DNA of 64,000 bases, taken from Eopsaltria australis. Taxonomy: Eukaryota > Chordata > Aves > Passeriformes > Petroicidae. The stretch's first letter is position 1. Each line of letters starts with the position of its first letter. The stretch covers positions 558,001 to 622,000 of the forward strand of contig JAVTVJ010000814.1 of the NCBI GenBank assembly GCA_034509425.1, in the 5' to 3' direction. Below the pieces are notes generated by a model. That model was not told the DNA's origin, searched no databases, and saw nothing but the letters and a program-made list of their open reading frames with translations. The translations under genes were made by a program, and so were the position numbers. This document shows positions 36,001 to 43,483 of the stretch, piece after piece.

Positions 36001-36481
36001 CAGGAGCGCCTGGAAACCCCTCCCGACCCCACCAGCGCTCCCTACCCCGAGACCAGCGGCGGCTCCGGCGGGTCCTTCCCCGCTCCTGCCCCTCATCGCC
36101 CCCAGGACCTCTGCACCCCCCAGCGACCCCTGCCCGCTCCTCCCCACGGCCCCTGGAGACCCCTGTACCCTGAGCCTTGTCCCGGTGCGTTCCCTGACCC
36201 CCACAGCTCCCACACGCCCTCCCTGTCCCCCACAGAGCCCCGTGCCCACCCTGCCCCCCGCACAGCCCTGTCCCGCTCTCCCCGCAGGCCCCTGCGCCCC
36301 TCAATCCCCGCCGGCCGCCGCTGCCCCCCCTCACGTTGCGGAAGCAATTCATGCACAGGGACTCGATCTCAGCCGGCTGCTGCTCGCCGTCCTCGGCGCT
36401 GAGGGGCCGGAACAGGGCAGCCCCGGGCCCCGCTGCCGGGCCCGGCGCGGCCGCCGCCTCCAGAGCCCCGAGCGCCGACAT
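33051..36481 (-). CDS. ZPR1: ZPR1 zinc-finger protein (14 exons, 453 aa)
   Basis: ZPR1 (ZNF259) binds inactive EGFR tyrosine kinase, eEF1A and SMN, shuttles to the nucleus on growth stimulation, and acts as an eEF1A folding factor. Exons in transcript order: 36335-36481, 35719-35880, 35478-35568, 35320-35390, 35010-35096, 34811-34933, 34681-34734, 34528-34594, 34259-34329, 33953-34042, 33748-33858, 33558-33644, 33395-33460, 33051-33185. Phases join throughout to 1362 nt. Two tandem ZPR1 modules are clear, each with a CxxC...CxxC zinc finger (CMNC/CDSC near the N-terminus, CPEC/CDSC in the middle) followed by a double-psi-barrel-like domain containing [10 protein letters not shown] or [12 protein letters not shown]. 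The C-terminus [15 protein letters not shown] is conserved. The exon count equals human. ZPR1 lies head-to-tail between APOA5 and BUD13. Confidence 0.97.
35110..35165 (-). mobile_element. CR1 LINE scrap in a ZPR1 intron
   Basis: AATCACAGAATCCTTTAGGATGGAAAGCACC resembles the terminal CR1 motif. It is too short to classify. Confidence 0.5.
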
Positions 36482-36600
36482 GACGGGGGGGGGGGGGAGG
36501 AGCGGCGCGCGGCGATGGTGACGCACGGGTCGCGCGGGTGACGCGCGGGTCGCGCGGGTGACGCGGGTGACGTGAGGCGCGCGCGGGCAGCGATGGCGGC
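36482..36600 (-). promoter_or_regulatory. ZPR1: ZPR1 promoter with G-tract and repeated TGACG half-sites
   Basis: Upstream of the ZPR1 ATG come a run of more than ten G (C on the coding strand), then two to three approximately 20-bp direct repeats of the form GGGTGACGCGCGGGTCGCGC, and TGACGTGAG. This gives four TGACG half-sites (CREB/ATF-like) in about 60 bp. GATGGCGGC, a YY1-like motif, follows at about 36592-36600. There is no TATA box. The APOA5 poly(A) signal lies directly beside it at 36604. Confidence 0.6.
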
Positions 36601-36603
36601 GCC

Positions 36604-36609
36604 TTTATT
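36604..36609 (-). terminator. APOA5: APOA5 polyadenylation signal AATAAA, 5 nt after the stop
   Basis: TTTATT on the + strand is AATAAA on the gene strand and follows the TGA at 36615-36617 after only five bases. It is the only canonical hexamer between APOA5 and the ZPR1 ATG 120 bp away. If used, the 3' UTR would be about 25-35 nt long. Confidence 0.7.
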
Positions 36610-36614
36610 CGCGT

Positions 36615-38037
36615 TCAGCCCCGGAGCCGCCCCGGCCCCGCCGCCCCTGCCGGGCCCTGCCGCGCCTCCCCGGCCCCTGCCGGGCCCTGCCGCGCCTCCC
36701 CGGCCCCGGCCCCGCCACCGCCACCGGCACCGGCCTCGGCCCCGGCCCCGCCGCGCTCGCTCAGGCTCAGCGCCAGGTCCCGCCACAGCGCGTCCAGCCG
36801 CGCTCGCAGGTCCTCCACGGGCGGCGGCGGCGGCGCGTCCAGCGGCTCCTCGGGCGGCTCCGGGCGGGCGCTGAGCTTCAGCCGCATCTCCTCGGTCTCG
36901 TGGTCCAGCGCCCGCGTGAAGGCCTGGATCTGCGCGTACGTGTCCCGCCGGAACTCCTCCACCCGCCGCTGCACCTCCCGCGCCAGCGCCTCCCGGGAGC
37001 GGCCCGGCGCCGCCGCGGGCTCGCCCAGGCTGCCGGGGTACAGGCTCAGCTTGGCCTTCAGCTGCTCCAGGTTGCGCTGGATCTGCTGGTGCAGGTCCCG
37101 CGCGTTGCGGGTCAGCTTGGCCGACAGCTCCTGGATGTGCTGGTTGAGCTGCTCGGGGCTGGCGCGGGCGTGCGGGGCCACGCTGCGGTGCAGCTCCTCC
37201 ACGTTGCGGTGGATCTCGGTCAGCAGCCGCTCGGTGTACGGGTGGAAGATGTCCTTCACCTGGTCCGTGTGGAAGGCGATCTTGTCGGCGTAGTGGGCCA
37301 TGAAGCGCTGCAGCTCGTCGGCGCCGTCCAGGAGCTGCGCCGTCACCTCCCGGCTGGGCACCAGGTGCCGCCGGAGCTGCCGGGCTCGCAGGGACACCTG
37401 GTCCAGGAGCTCCTCCGTGAAGGGCTGCAGCTGCTGCCGGAGCTCGTCCAGGTGCTTGCCGACCTGCTGGTGCACCTCGTCCACGTACGGGGACAGCTTC
37501 ATGCGCAGGCTGTCCAGCTCTGTGCGGATGGCCCTGCGCAGGCTGGCCGAGTCCCCGTACAGCTGCGGCTGCAGGCCCCTGTGCAGGGGCGACAGCTTCT
37601 CCAGGAAGTCCCCCATGTAGCTGACCCCATCCTGGATGCTCTCCTTCAGGTTCCTGCACGAGACAGTGACCAACACCCCCGAGTGACCACAGCACCCACA
37701 CACCCCAATAAAAGCTGCCCACGCCCCGCCAGTGCCCTTCCCTCGTGTCCCCAGGGAGGGAAGAGCCCGGCTGTGCTGCTGGGGACCCCGGGGCGCTGCA
37801 CTCACGTGATGTCCCTGCCCAGCTTGCTCTGGCCGGGCTCCAGGCTGTCCTTGTCACCTGTCAGCTGGCTCAGGTACTCCCAGAGGCCGCTCTGCGCCGG
37901 CTTGGCCGGGGACACTGCGGGCAGGAGCGGGGTTTGTGCTGCTGCCCCCCGGCCCTGCCGCCCCCAGAGCCCCCGTGCCCGCACCCACCTGGGCAGCTGG
38001 CCAGGAGGGAGAGGAGCAGCGCAGCCTTCGGCAGCAT
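36615..38037 (-). CDS. APOA5: Apolipoprotein A-V (398 aa)
   Basis: ApoA-V is a low-abundance secreted liver protein that lowers plasma triglyceride, in mammals by relieving ANGPTL3/8 inhibition of lipoprotein lipase. Coding exons: 37989-38037 (signal peptide MLPKAALLLSLLASCP), 37806-37914 and 36615-37653; phases 1 and 2 join and give 1197 nt. Matches to mammalian APOA5 include GLWEYLSQ at the mature N-terminus, SIQDG.S.M..FLEKL.PL, HLVPSREVTAQLL, FHPYTERLL, ELHRSVAPHA and DTYAQIQAFTRALDHETEE. The body is made of amphipathic 11/22-residue helix repeats, with many prolines starting each repeat. The protein is about 30 residues longer than human because of a Gly/Ala-rich tail of about 46 residues (36618-36755) with a perfectly duplicated 10-residue unit. 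The gene lies head-to-tail between APOA4 and ZPR1. Identity is firm; the tail should be confirmed with cDNA. Confidence 0.95.
36646..36705 (-). repeat. APOA5: Perfect 30-bp tandem duplication in the APOA5 C-terminal tail
   Basis: Two identical 30-bp units (36646-36675 and 36676-36705) encode GAGEARQGPA twice. They lie inside a CpG-rich stretch coding for Gly, Ala, Arg and Pro. Perfect identity indicates a recent slippage event. Confidence 0.95.
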
Positions 38038-38370
38038 GGTCCGGCTGTGAGAGAGAACGGAGAGGAGCCGTCCGAGTGCTCACAGTGTGGAGGTGCCTTT
38101 GCTGCACGCCCCTTCGCTGCTCCCTGCAAGGACCTCGCTCCTGGGATCCCCTTTGACACCCGGAGCTCCCCTAAAAACGCCTAGGGTTCCCCATAACACC
38201 TCCGGGCCCCCGAAACGCCTCGGGTCCCCCGCAGCCGCGCTGTTGTGCACCTGGAATCGCACCCAGCTCCTCCGGCCGCACAAACTTAAAGCCCCCCGCC
38301 CCTCACCTGGCTCTGGTCGCCTCCCGCGTCCCTCCGCCCGGAGGCGGCCGGTGGCCGCCCTTATATAGGC
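38038..38370 (-). promoter_or_regulatory. APOA5: APOA5 5' region: non-coding exon 1 and TATA box
   Basis: A TATATAAG element lies on the minus strand at about 38361-38368, predicting a start near 38,335. A consensus donor (CCAG|GTGAGG) ends a short non-coding exon at 38307. The intron runs to an acceptor (TCTCTCACAG) so that exon 2 begins at 38044, seven bases before the ATG. Upstream at 38441-38447 is TGTTTAC on the gene strand, a FOXA-type site suited to a liver gene. The four-exon layout matches the apolipoprotein family. Confidence 0.7.
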
Positions 38371-38447
38371 CCGGGGGGAGGCCGAGGAGCGGGCGATAAG
38401 GCGGCTTTGGTACGGGAAGGCTTTTTGGACCTCACTCCGTGTAAACA

Positions 38448-39384
38448 CAACGTGGAGGTCCGAGCACGTTCCAGGGAGGTGACCTGGGGGACGGCCACCT
38501 GACTGCCCGCTGCCCCCCGGGCCCGGGGGACGGGGCCGGCCCTGCCCCGCATCCCGGAGGGAATGCGGGATAGAGCTGCCGGGGCGGTGCGAGGCGGCGG
38601 GGTGGGGATGGGGACACCGGCTGCAGCTCCTGTCGGGAGGAAAAGTGAGCCTGGAGCCCCGGGATGGGTGCGGGAGGCTGAGCCCGGCTGTGCCCAGCGG
38701 GTAGAGAGCGCGCCTTCCCCTGCGCTGCCCGGCGGACACCCAGCCCGCCGTGCTTGTGTCCTTCCCTTCGCACGGTGGTTTTTACCGGGAATAAACGCAA
38801 GCGCCCCGGGCCGGGGGGCGAAGTCCGGCGCTCCCGGGGTGAAACGCCGAGCAGTCGCCAGCGCTGCTGCGGAACCGAAGTCCGCGCGGCTCCCTCGCCT
38901 GCGCCGACACGTGAGGTCGCTCCAGGCAGCGCCGGCCGTGCTTCACCTCGTTCCGTCCCGTCCCGGGTTCCTGCCATCCCTTTCCCTCTCCCTAGAGCTC
39001 CCTTCCCGTCCGAGCCCCGCCGGGCTGTGGGCACGAGGTGTCACCCACCCACAGATCCTCATCCCTCACGGCAGCTGCTGCCCCACCACGTTCGGCCGCA
39101 CCCCGGGGCTCTGCCCCTCTGCAGCCACCTGAGTGTCCCCCGGCTGTGATGAGGGGACAGCGAGGTCCCGGCCCTGTGCTGGCCCATGGGCTCACCTGGC
39201 TGCCACCATCTCCAGCCACCACAGAGACCTTCCACCCACCTGACCCCACCTCTGCTCCCTCTCCCTGGTGCCCCAGAACCCAAATTCGGGGCGATGCTCC
39301 CCCTTCAAAGCAGCTGAGGGTGCCCCAGGTATCCCGTCCCAGGGTAGGACAGCGGGATGCTGTGGGAAGGAAGGACACGGACCA
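38448..39384. other. APOA5-APOA4 intergenic spacer
   Basis: This is about 1 kb between the APOA5 promoter and the APOA4 3' end. It is G+C-rich, and no coding exon, transposon or obvious tandem repeat was recognised. It probably contains upstream control of APOA5. Confidence 0.5.
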
Positions 39385-39404
39385 GCACGTGCATCACAAG
39401 AAGA

Positions 39405-39410
39405 TTTATT
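39405..39410 (-). terminator. APOA4: APOA4 polyadenylation signal AATAAA
   Basis: A canonical hexamer on the gene strand 61 nt past the TAA stop at 39471-39473. Cleavage is expected around 39,385-39,395. Confidence 0.8.
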
Positions 39411-39470
39411 TCTGCCACGGGAAGTGGCCAGGAATGTTCGGAGTGTGTGTGGATGGCCGGCCGGGGCGGC

Positions 39471-40797
39471 TTAATTCTCTGGGGGTGGGACGGTGCTGAG
39501 GAAAGCGGCCACCTTCTCCCGCACCTCCTTCTCCAGCAGCTCCAGGTGATCCTCCACGCCGGCAGCGCCCGAGTCCAGCTTGCCGCGCATCTCCTCCAGC
39601 CGCTGCACCAGCTGCTTGCCGAAGGTCTCCCCGAAGGGAGCCGCCTGCTGCCGGAAGGCCTCCAGCGTCTGCCCCACGCGCTGGTCCAGCTGCTGGGCCA
39701 GGGGAGCCAGGCGCTGCCGCAGGCTCTCGGTGTCTCCGCTCGCCGCCTCCCGCAGCTCCTGGGCCAGCGGGCTCAGCTGGGCACGCAGCTCCTCGGAGCT
39801 GGCGGCCAGGCGGGAGCGCAGCTCGTCGGCCGCCCGCTCCATCTGCATGGTCAGGCTCTCCAGCTGCCGGTTGAGGCCGTCCTGCACCTCCTGGGCGTAG
39901 GGGCTGAGCCCGCGCCGCAGCTCGGCCACGCTCTGCTCCACCTGCGCCTTCAGCTCGTCCGCCATGGGCGACAGCCGCTCCTTCAGGCTCTCCACGCCGC
40001 CGTCGATCTGCTGCTGCAGCCGGTCAGCGTAGGGGCTGAGGGAGGCCTGGATGCTCTCGGCGTTGTCCTGCAGCCGCTCCCGCAGCTCGGCCGCGTAGGG
40101 CTCCAGAGCCCGCTGCAGCTCCCCGGCGCTGCGGTCAACCTGGGTGCGCAGCTCCTCGGCGTAAGGGCTCATCTTGGCCTGCAGCTGGCGGATGTTGGTG
40201 CCGATCTGCTGGTGCACCTCGTCGGCGAAGGGCGCCAGCTTGGCCTGCAGCTCCTGCAGCTCCCGCTGGATCTGCTCCTTCAGCCGCTGCGAGTCCTGCA
40301 CCAGCCGCGCCTGCAGCTCGGTGGCAAAGGGCACCAGCCGCTCCTGCAGGTCCTCGGCGTAGGCGCTGACACTCTGCAGGTTGCCCTTCAGCAGGGTGCT
40401 GGGGAGAGGGGACACGTCAGGGCCGGTGCGCCCACATCCCCAGGCCCTGCCGGGCACCCCCTGAGCCCCCCAGCACCCCCGAGCCCCCCGGCACTGTGCC
40501 TGGCTCACTTGAGCTGCTTGCTGATCTCGGTCTGCTGCAGCTGGCCCACCGTGTCCTTGGCATTGCTGCCCAGCTCCGTGAAATACTTCCAGATCACCGT
40601 GGCCACCTCGTCAGGGTTCACATCAGCCCGGGACCCTGCAAGGGGTGCTGAGATCAGCGCTAGCCCCACTCCCCCACGGACATCAGGTCCCCTTCACTGC
40701 CCAGGGCAGGACCACCCTGCTGGCACCAGAGACCCTCAGCCACCTCACCTGAGATCGCAAGGAGAACCAGGAAAAGGGCGGCCGCCTTGGGCGCCAT
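39471..40797 (-). CDS. APOA4: Apolipoprotein A-IV (367 aa)
   Basis: ApoA-IV is a secreted exchangeable apolipoprotein of chylomicrons and HDL. Coding exons: 40749-40797 (signal peptide MAPKAAALFLVLLAIS), 40509-40635 and 39471-40398; total 1104 nt. The mature start ADVNPDEVATVIWKYFTELG corresponds to human AEVSADQVATVMWDYF. At least a dozen 22-residue amphipathic repeats follow, most opening with a proline (LVPFATEL, LAPFADEV, MSPYAEEL, LSPYADRL, LAPLAQQL). The C-terminus ends LEKEVREKVAAFLSTVPPPEN, so the Glu/Gln-rich EQQQ repeat tail of mammalian apoA-IV is absent; chicken apoA-IV is likewise 366 residues. The gene is divergent to APOC3 and shares a 1.1-kb regulatory interval with it. Confidence 0.96.
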
Positions 40798-40980
40798 CCT
40801 CAGTGCTGGGGACTCCTGTGGGAGCACAGAACAGAGGTGAAGGAAGACCCAGGGACCAGCAGCCCCCAGCTCCCCAGAGGGATGGGGACCCTGGCTCTCT
40901 CCAGCCCCTGCAGCTGCTCACCTGTGCTGCCACGGCTGCGGTACCTGCAGAGCCGGCAGCTCCCAGCACTATTTATGCAG
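40798..40980 (-). promoter_or_regulatory. APOA4: APOA4 promoter and predicted 5' UTR intron
   Basis: ATAAATAG on the gene strand at 40969-40976 is a good TATA box and predicts a start near 40,943. AGCACAG|GTGAGC ends a short non-coding exon at 40922. CTCCCACAG|GAGTCC begins exon 2 at 40815, 18 bases before the ATG. Human APOA4 is described as lacking this 5' intron, so the bird gene seems to keep the ancestral four-exon form. This is inferred from splice motifs only. Confidence 0.65.
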
Positions 40981-41028
40981 CCTGGGCGCTGCTGCAACTT
41001 CCACGCAGGCTGTGACACAGCCAGGGCT

Positions 41029-41041
41029 TGGACTTTAGCAC
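41029..41041. promoter_or_regulatory. APOA4: Candidate HNF4 site upstream of APOA4
   Basis: TGGACTTTAGCAC on the + strand contains CTAAAGTCCA on the APOA4 strand, one base from the HNF4-selective core CAAAGTCCA. It lies about 90 bp upstream of the predicted APOA4 start, where HNF4 response elements sit in related genes. Confidence 0.55.
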
Positions 41042-41994
41042 GGCCCCAACGTGGAGCTGCCTGACGTGTGCGCAGGCCTGACATCACCCACAGCCCTGAC
41101 ATCACCCACGGCCCCACCAGCCCCCGGGGGTGACAGGGACAGACAGGGGAAGGGGGTACACAGGACACACCAAAGCCCCTCCTGGGGACAGGGACCCTGG
41201 ACTGAGGGGACACCTCACTGCTCTGTGGGATACAGCAATGGCCCTGGCAGTGCTGGCAGTGCAGTGCCCGGGATGTGTTGTGGCTGTGGGAAATGTGGCA
41301 GTGGGATAGGACACAGGGTCTGGGGGTGCTGCAGGGACCCCCCCAGCTCTGCCACCGGCTGTGCTGTGCCTGGGCAGGGCAGCGGGGCAGGACATGGGCT
41401 CGAGGGGACGCTTTGATGGAGCTTGGGGACACACAAGGCTGTATGGCATCGTTCCTTCCCAGTCCATCGTTCCTTCCCAGGCTCCTGGAGGAAGCCCGGG
41501 CACAGGAAGAGGCCAGGACGCTGCAAGACCCCGCAGTGCCTGGGAATGGAGCTGGACCCGGGCGTGTCCCCGGCCGCGGGCATCGCGCTCTCAGCGCACA
41601 CCTGGGGGCAGCCCCCGGCCCAGCCCACCCACGCCCCGGGGACAGCGGGGCAGCGGCGCTGTGTCACCGCGGGCAAAGGGCGCGGCGGGCAGGGACAGCG
41701 ACCAGCCAGGCAGTGGCACTGGCAAGGTCCGAAGAGCCTCGCGGTGCCCGAGGGCGTCGAGCCCAGGGACAGGGCCGCTGGATGTCACCCTTGCGCCGTG
41801 TGTGCCCATAGCTCCAGGGCTGTCCCCTGCCGCGGGCACCGAGCTGGCAGCGCACACGCGCGGGCACACGCACACGTGTGCGCAGGTATTGCACACAAAC
41901 ACGGACACGCGGGGCCCCAGCAGGCTCCGTCCCCGCGGGATTTCCCAACTCCTGGCTGGACGCAGCGCCCCTGCAGCCCCCCCGCGCCCTGCCC
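41042..41994. promoter_or_regulatory. APOA4-APOC3 divergent intergenic region
   Basis: About 1 kb separates the two divergent promoters. In mammals the corresponding interval holds the shared liver/intestine enhancer of the cluster, with HNF4 and Sp1 sites. Here the sequence is G+C-rich with many GTGACA- and ACACG-type words. No transposon or coding exon is visible. A direct repeat of TCGTTCCTTCCCAG occurs at about 41450-41480. Confidence 0.5.
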
Positions 41995-42007
41995 TGACCT
42001 TTGCACA
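41995..42007. promoter_or_regulatory. APOC3: HNF4 DR1 element of the APOC3 promoter (C3P-like)
   Basis: TGACCTTTGCACA is a near-perfect DR1 site. It differs by one base from the TGACCTTTGCCCA of the human APOC3 C3P element, and sits about 60 bp upstream of the predicted start, a similar position. It is the binding site expected for HNF4 and competing nuclear receptors. Confidence 0.8.
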
Positions 42008-42034
42008 AATCCCCCAGGGCGGCCGTGGGGAGGG

Positions 42035-42083
42035 TATAAAGAGGGAGCTCGGGGCTGTCCCCGCGTCACAGAGCCCGGCACAG
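42035..42083 (+). promoter_or_regulatory. APOC3: APOC3 TATA box and non-coding exon 1
   Basis: TATAAA lies at 42035-42040, placing the start near 42,065. The short first exon ends at 42083 with a consensus donor (CACAG|GTGAGT). The intron runs to an acceptor at 42188, two bases before the ATG. Confidence 0.8.
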
Positions 42084-42190
42084 GTGAGTGGGGACAGCCC
42101 TGGTGAGGGTCGTGCTGGGAAGGGGACGCGGTCGGGACCCCCGTGGCCCCCCTGCTGCCCCACACCGTGCGCTCTGCTCTCTCCCCAGAC

Positions 42191-42690
42191 ATGAAGGCGT
42201 CGCTGCTGTTCGTGCTCGCCTGCACGGCCGTCCTGGCGGTGGGAGCAAGTAAGGGCCGGGGGCTGCGCAGGAGGAGGGGGTCGGGGCTCAGGATGCTGGG
42301 GGCAGACGCGGAGGGCACAGCCCCGGGGCTCCGTGCCCCCAATCCCACCAGGCTCGTGCTTGCAGGGGCCGACACGCCCGGGGAGCCGAAGGCGCTGGTG
42401 CAGAAGGTGCAGGAGCTGGCCGAGAAAGCCACGGCCATAGCCAAGGACACCTTCAGCAAGATGAAGGAGTCGGAGGCGGCGCAGCAGGCCAGGTGCCCCC
42501 GAACCCCGCCAGCCCTGTCCCCGTCCCCGTCCCCCGGTGCCGGCGGGGAGCCCGGTCGGGGCCCCGCGCTGATCCTCTCCCCTCCCCGTGCAGGCAGTGG
42601 CTGGCGGACAACGCGGAGCTGGCGAAGCAGAGGCTGGTGTGGCTCAAGGAGCAGCTGGCGGAGCTCTGGAAGAAGACTCCGGCCCCGTAG
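42191..42690 (+). CDS. APOC3: Apolipoprotein C-III (93 aa)
   Basis: ApoC-III is a small secreted apolipoprotein of VLDL and HDL that restrains lipoprotein lipase and hepatic remnant uptake. Coding exons: 42191-42248, 42366-42492 and 42594-42690, with phases 1 and 2 joining to 282 nt. The signal peptide is MKASLLFVLACTAVLAVGA. The mature protein has two amphipathic helices. The first contains ALVQKVQELAEKATAIAKDT; the exon junction falls at QQA-R, exactly as in human. The second is WLADNAELAKQRLVWLKEQL followed by AELWKKTPAP. It is six residues shorter than human. It is the only + strand gene of the cluster, convergent with APOA1 and divergent from APOA4, the same as in mammals. Confidence 0.93.
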
Positions 42691-42763
42691 CCTCTCCGGG
42701 GGCTGCCCGGGGGCTGTCGGAGCTGGGGACGCCCCGGCTCCCACCCGCTGTCGTGGTGTTCTC

Positions 42764-42769
42764 AATAAA
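42764..42769 (+). terminator. APOC3: APOC3 polyadenylation signal AATAAA
   Basis: A canonical hexamer 73 nt beyond the TAG stop at 42688-42690, followed by a GT-rich element (GACGCTGTGGTG). Cleavage is expected near 42,785. Confidence 0.85.
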
Positions 42770-42918
42770 GCAGGGCTGAAGCAGACGCTGTGGTGCCATC
42801 ATTGAGGGGCTGATAAGGAGGAGAGGGAGGGCTGGGACAGACACCGGCACCGGGGCACGCACGGCCGTGTCGGGATGCCCAGGATAGCGGGAGCCAGGTG
42901 CTGCTTCCACAAGGTCCT

Positions 42919-43056
42919 GCAAACTCAGTGCCCATTCTGCAAACTCAGTGCCCATTCTGCAAACTCAGTGACCATATTGCGAATTCAGTGACCATATTGT
43001 AAACTCGGTGCCCATATTCCAAATTCAGTGACCATACTGCAAACTCAGGGACCACA
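42919..43056. repeat. 20-bp tandem repeat between APOC3 and APOA1
   Basis: About seven units of GCAAACTCAGTGCCCATTCT. The first two are identical; later ones diverge (GTGACCATATTGCGAATTCA and similar). The array sits between the converging 3' ends of APOC3 and APOA1. It is not coding. Confidence 0.92.
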
Positions 43057-43240
43057 CTCAAGCGCCCACGTGGGGCTGAGCCCGGCTGCACCCCGGGCAG
43101 AGCTGGGCTCAGTGCAGGGCGAGCCCAGGGCACCCCTCACCAGCTCCCTGCCCCCCCACTCCCGCTGGGTCCCCCTGTACCCCCAGCTCAGAGCACCCCT
43201 CACCCCCTCCAGCATCCACTGCAAAGACTGAGCGAGCTCC
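43057..43240. other. APOC3-APOA1 convergent spacer
   Basis: Unique G+C-rich sequence between the 20-bp repeat and the APOA1 poly(A) site. No feature was recognised. Confidence 0.5.
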
Positions 43241-43256
43241 AATAACTTAAGTCAAG

Positions 43257-43262
43257 TTTATT
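43257..43262 (-). terminator. APOA1: APOA1 polyadenylation signal AATAAA
   Basis: A canonical hexamer on the gene strand about 220 nt past the TGA stop at 43484-43486. The intervening G+C-rich sequence is the 3' UTR, and cleavage is expected near 43,240. Confidence 0.8.
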
Positions 43263-43483
43263 TGTCAAAAGGGAGGCAAAGCTGAGAGCGACGCCGGGTT
43301 GGGGAGGGAATTCTAGGGGAGGAGGGGGTCTCCGGGGAGGACACCCTAGGGCTGGGCTGGCCCGGGGCTCCTGCAGCCTGTCCCCAGAGCTTCCTGAGGA
43401 GAAGCGCCCGGGGCAGGGCAGGGAGCACCCGGGGCGGCTGCGGAGCGGGGCTGGGTCAGTCCCTGGCCGCGCCGGCCGGCGGC

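Noticed and set aside
36900..38156. A 418-codon + strand frame across APOA5
   Set aside because: Antisense to the amphipathic helix repeats of APOA5. G+C-rich third positions leave long open frames; it crosses APOA5 introns and has no family match.
39357..41015. A 552-codon + strand frame across APOA4
   Set aside because: Antisense shadow of APOA4, Leu/Gln-rich because it reads helix-repeat codons backwards.
42280..42765. Long minus-strand frame (41785-42765) over APOC3
   Set aside because: Antisense of APOC3 exons and introns; the + strand exons have correct splice phases and clear apoC-III homology.
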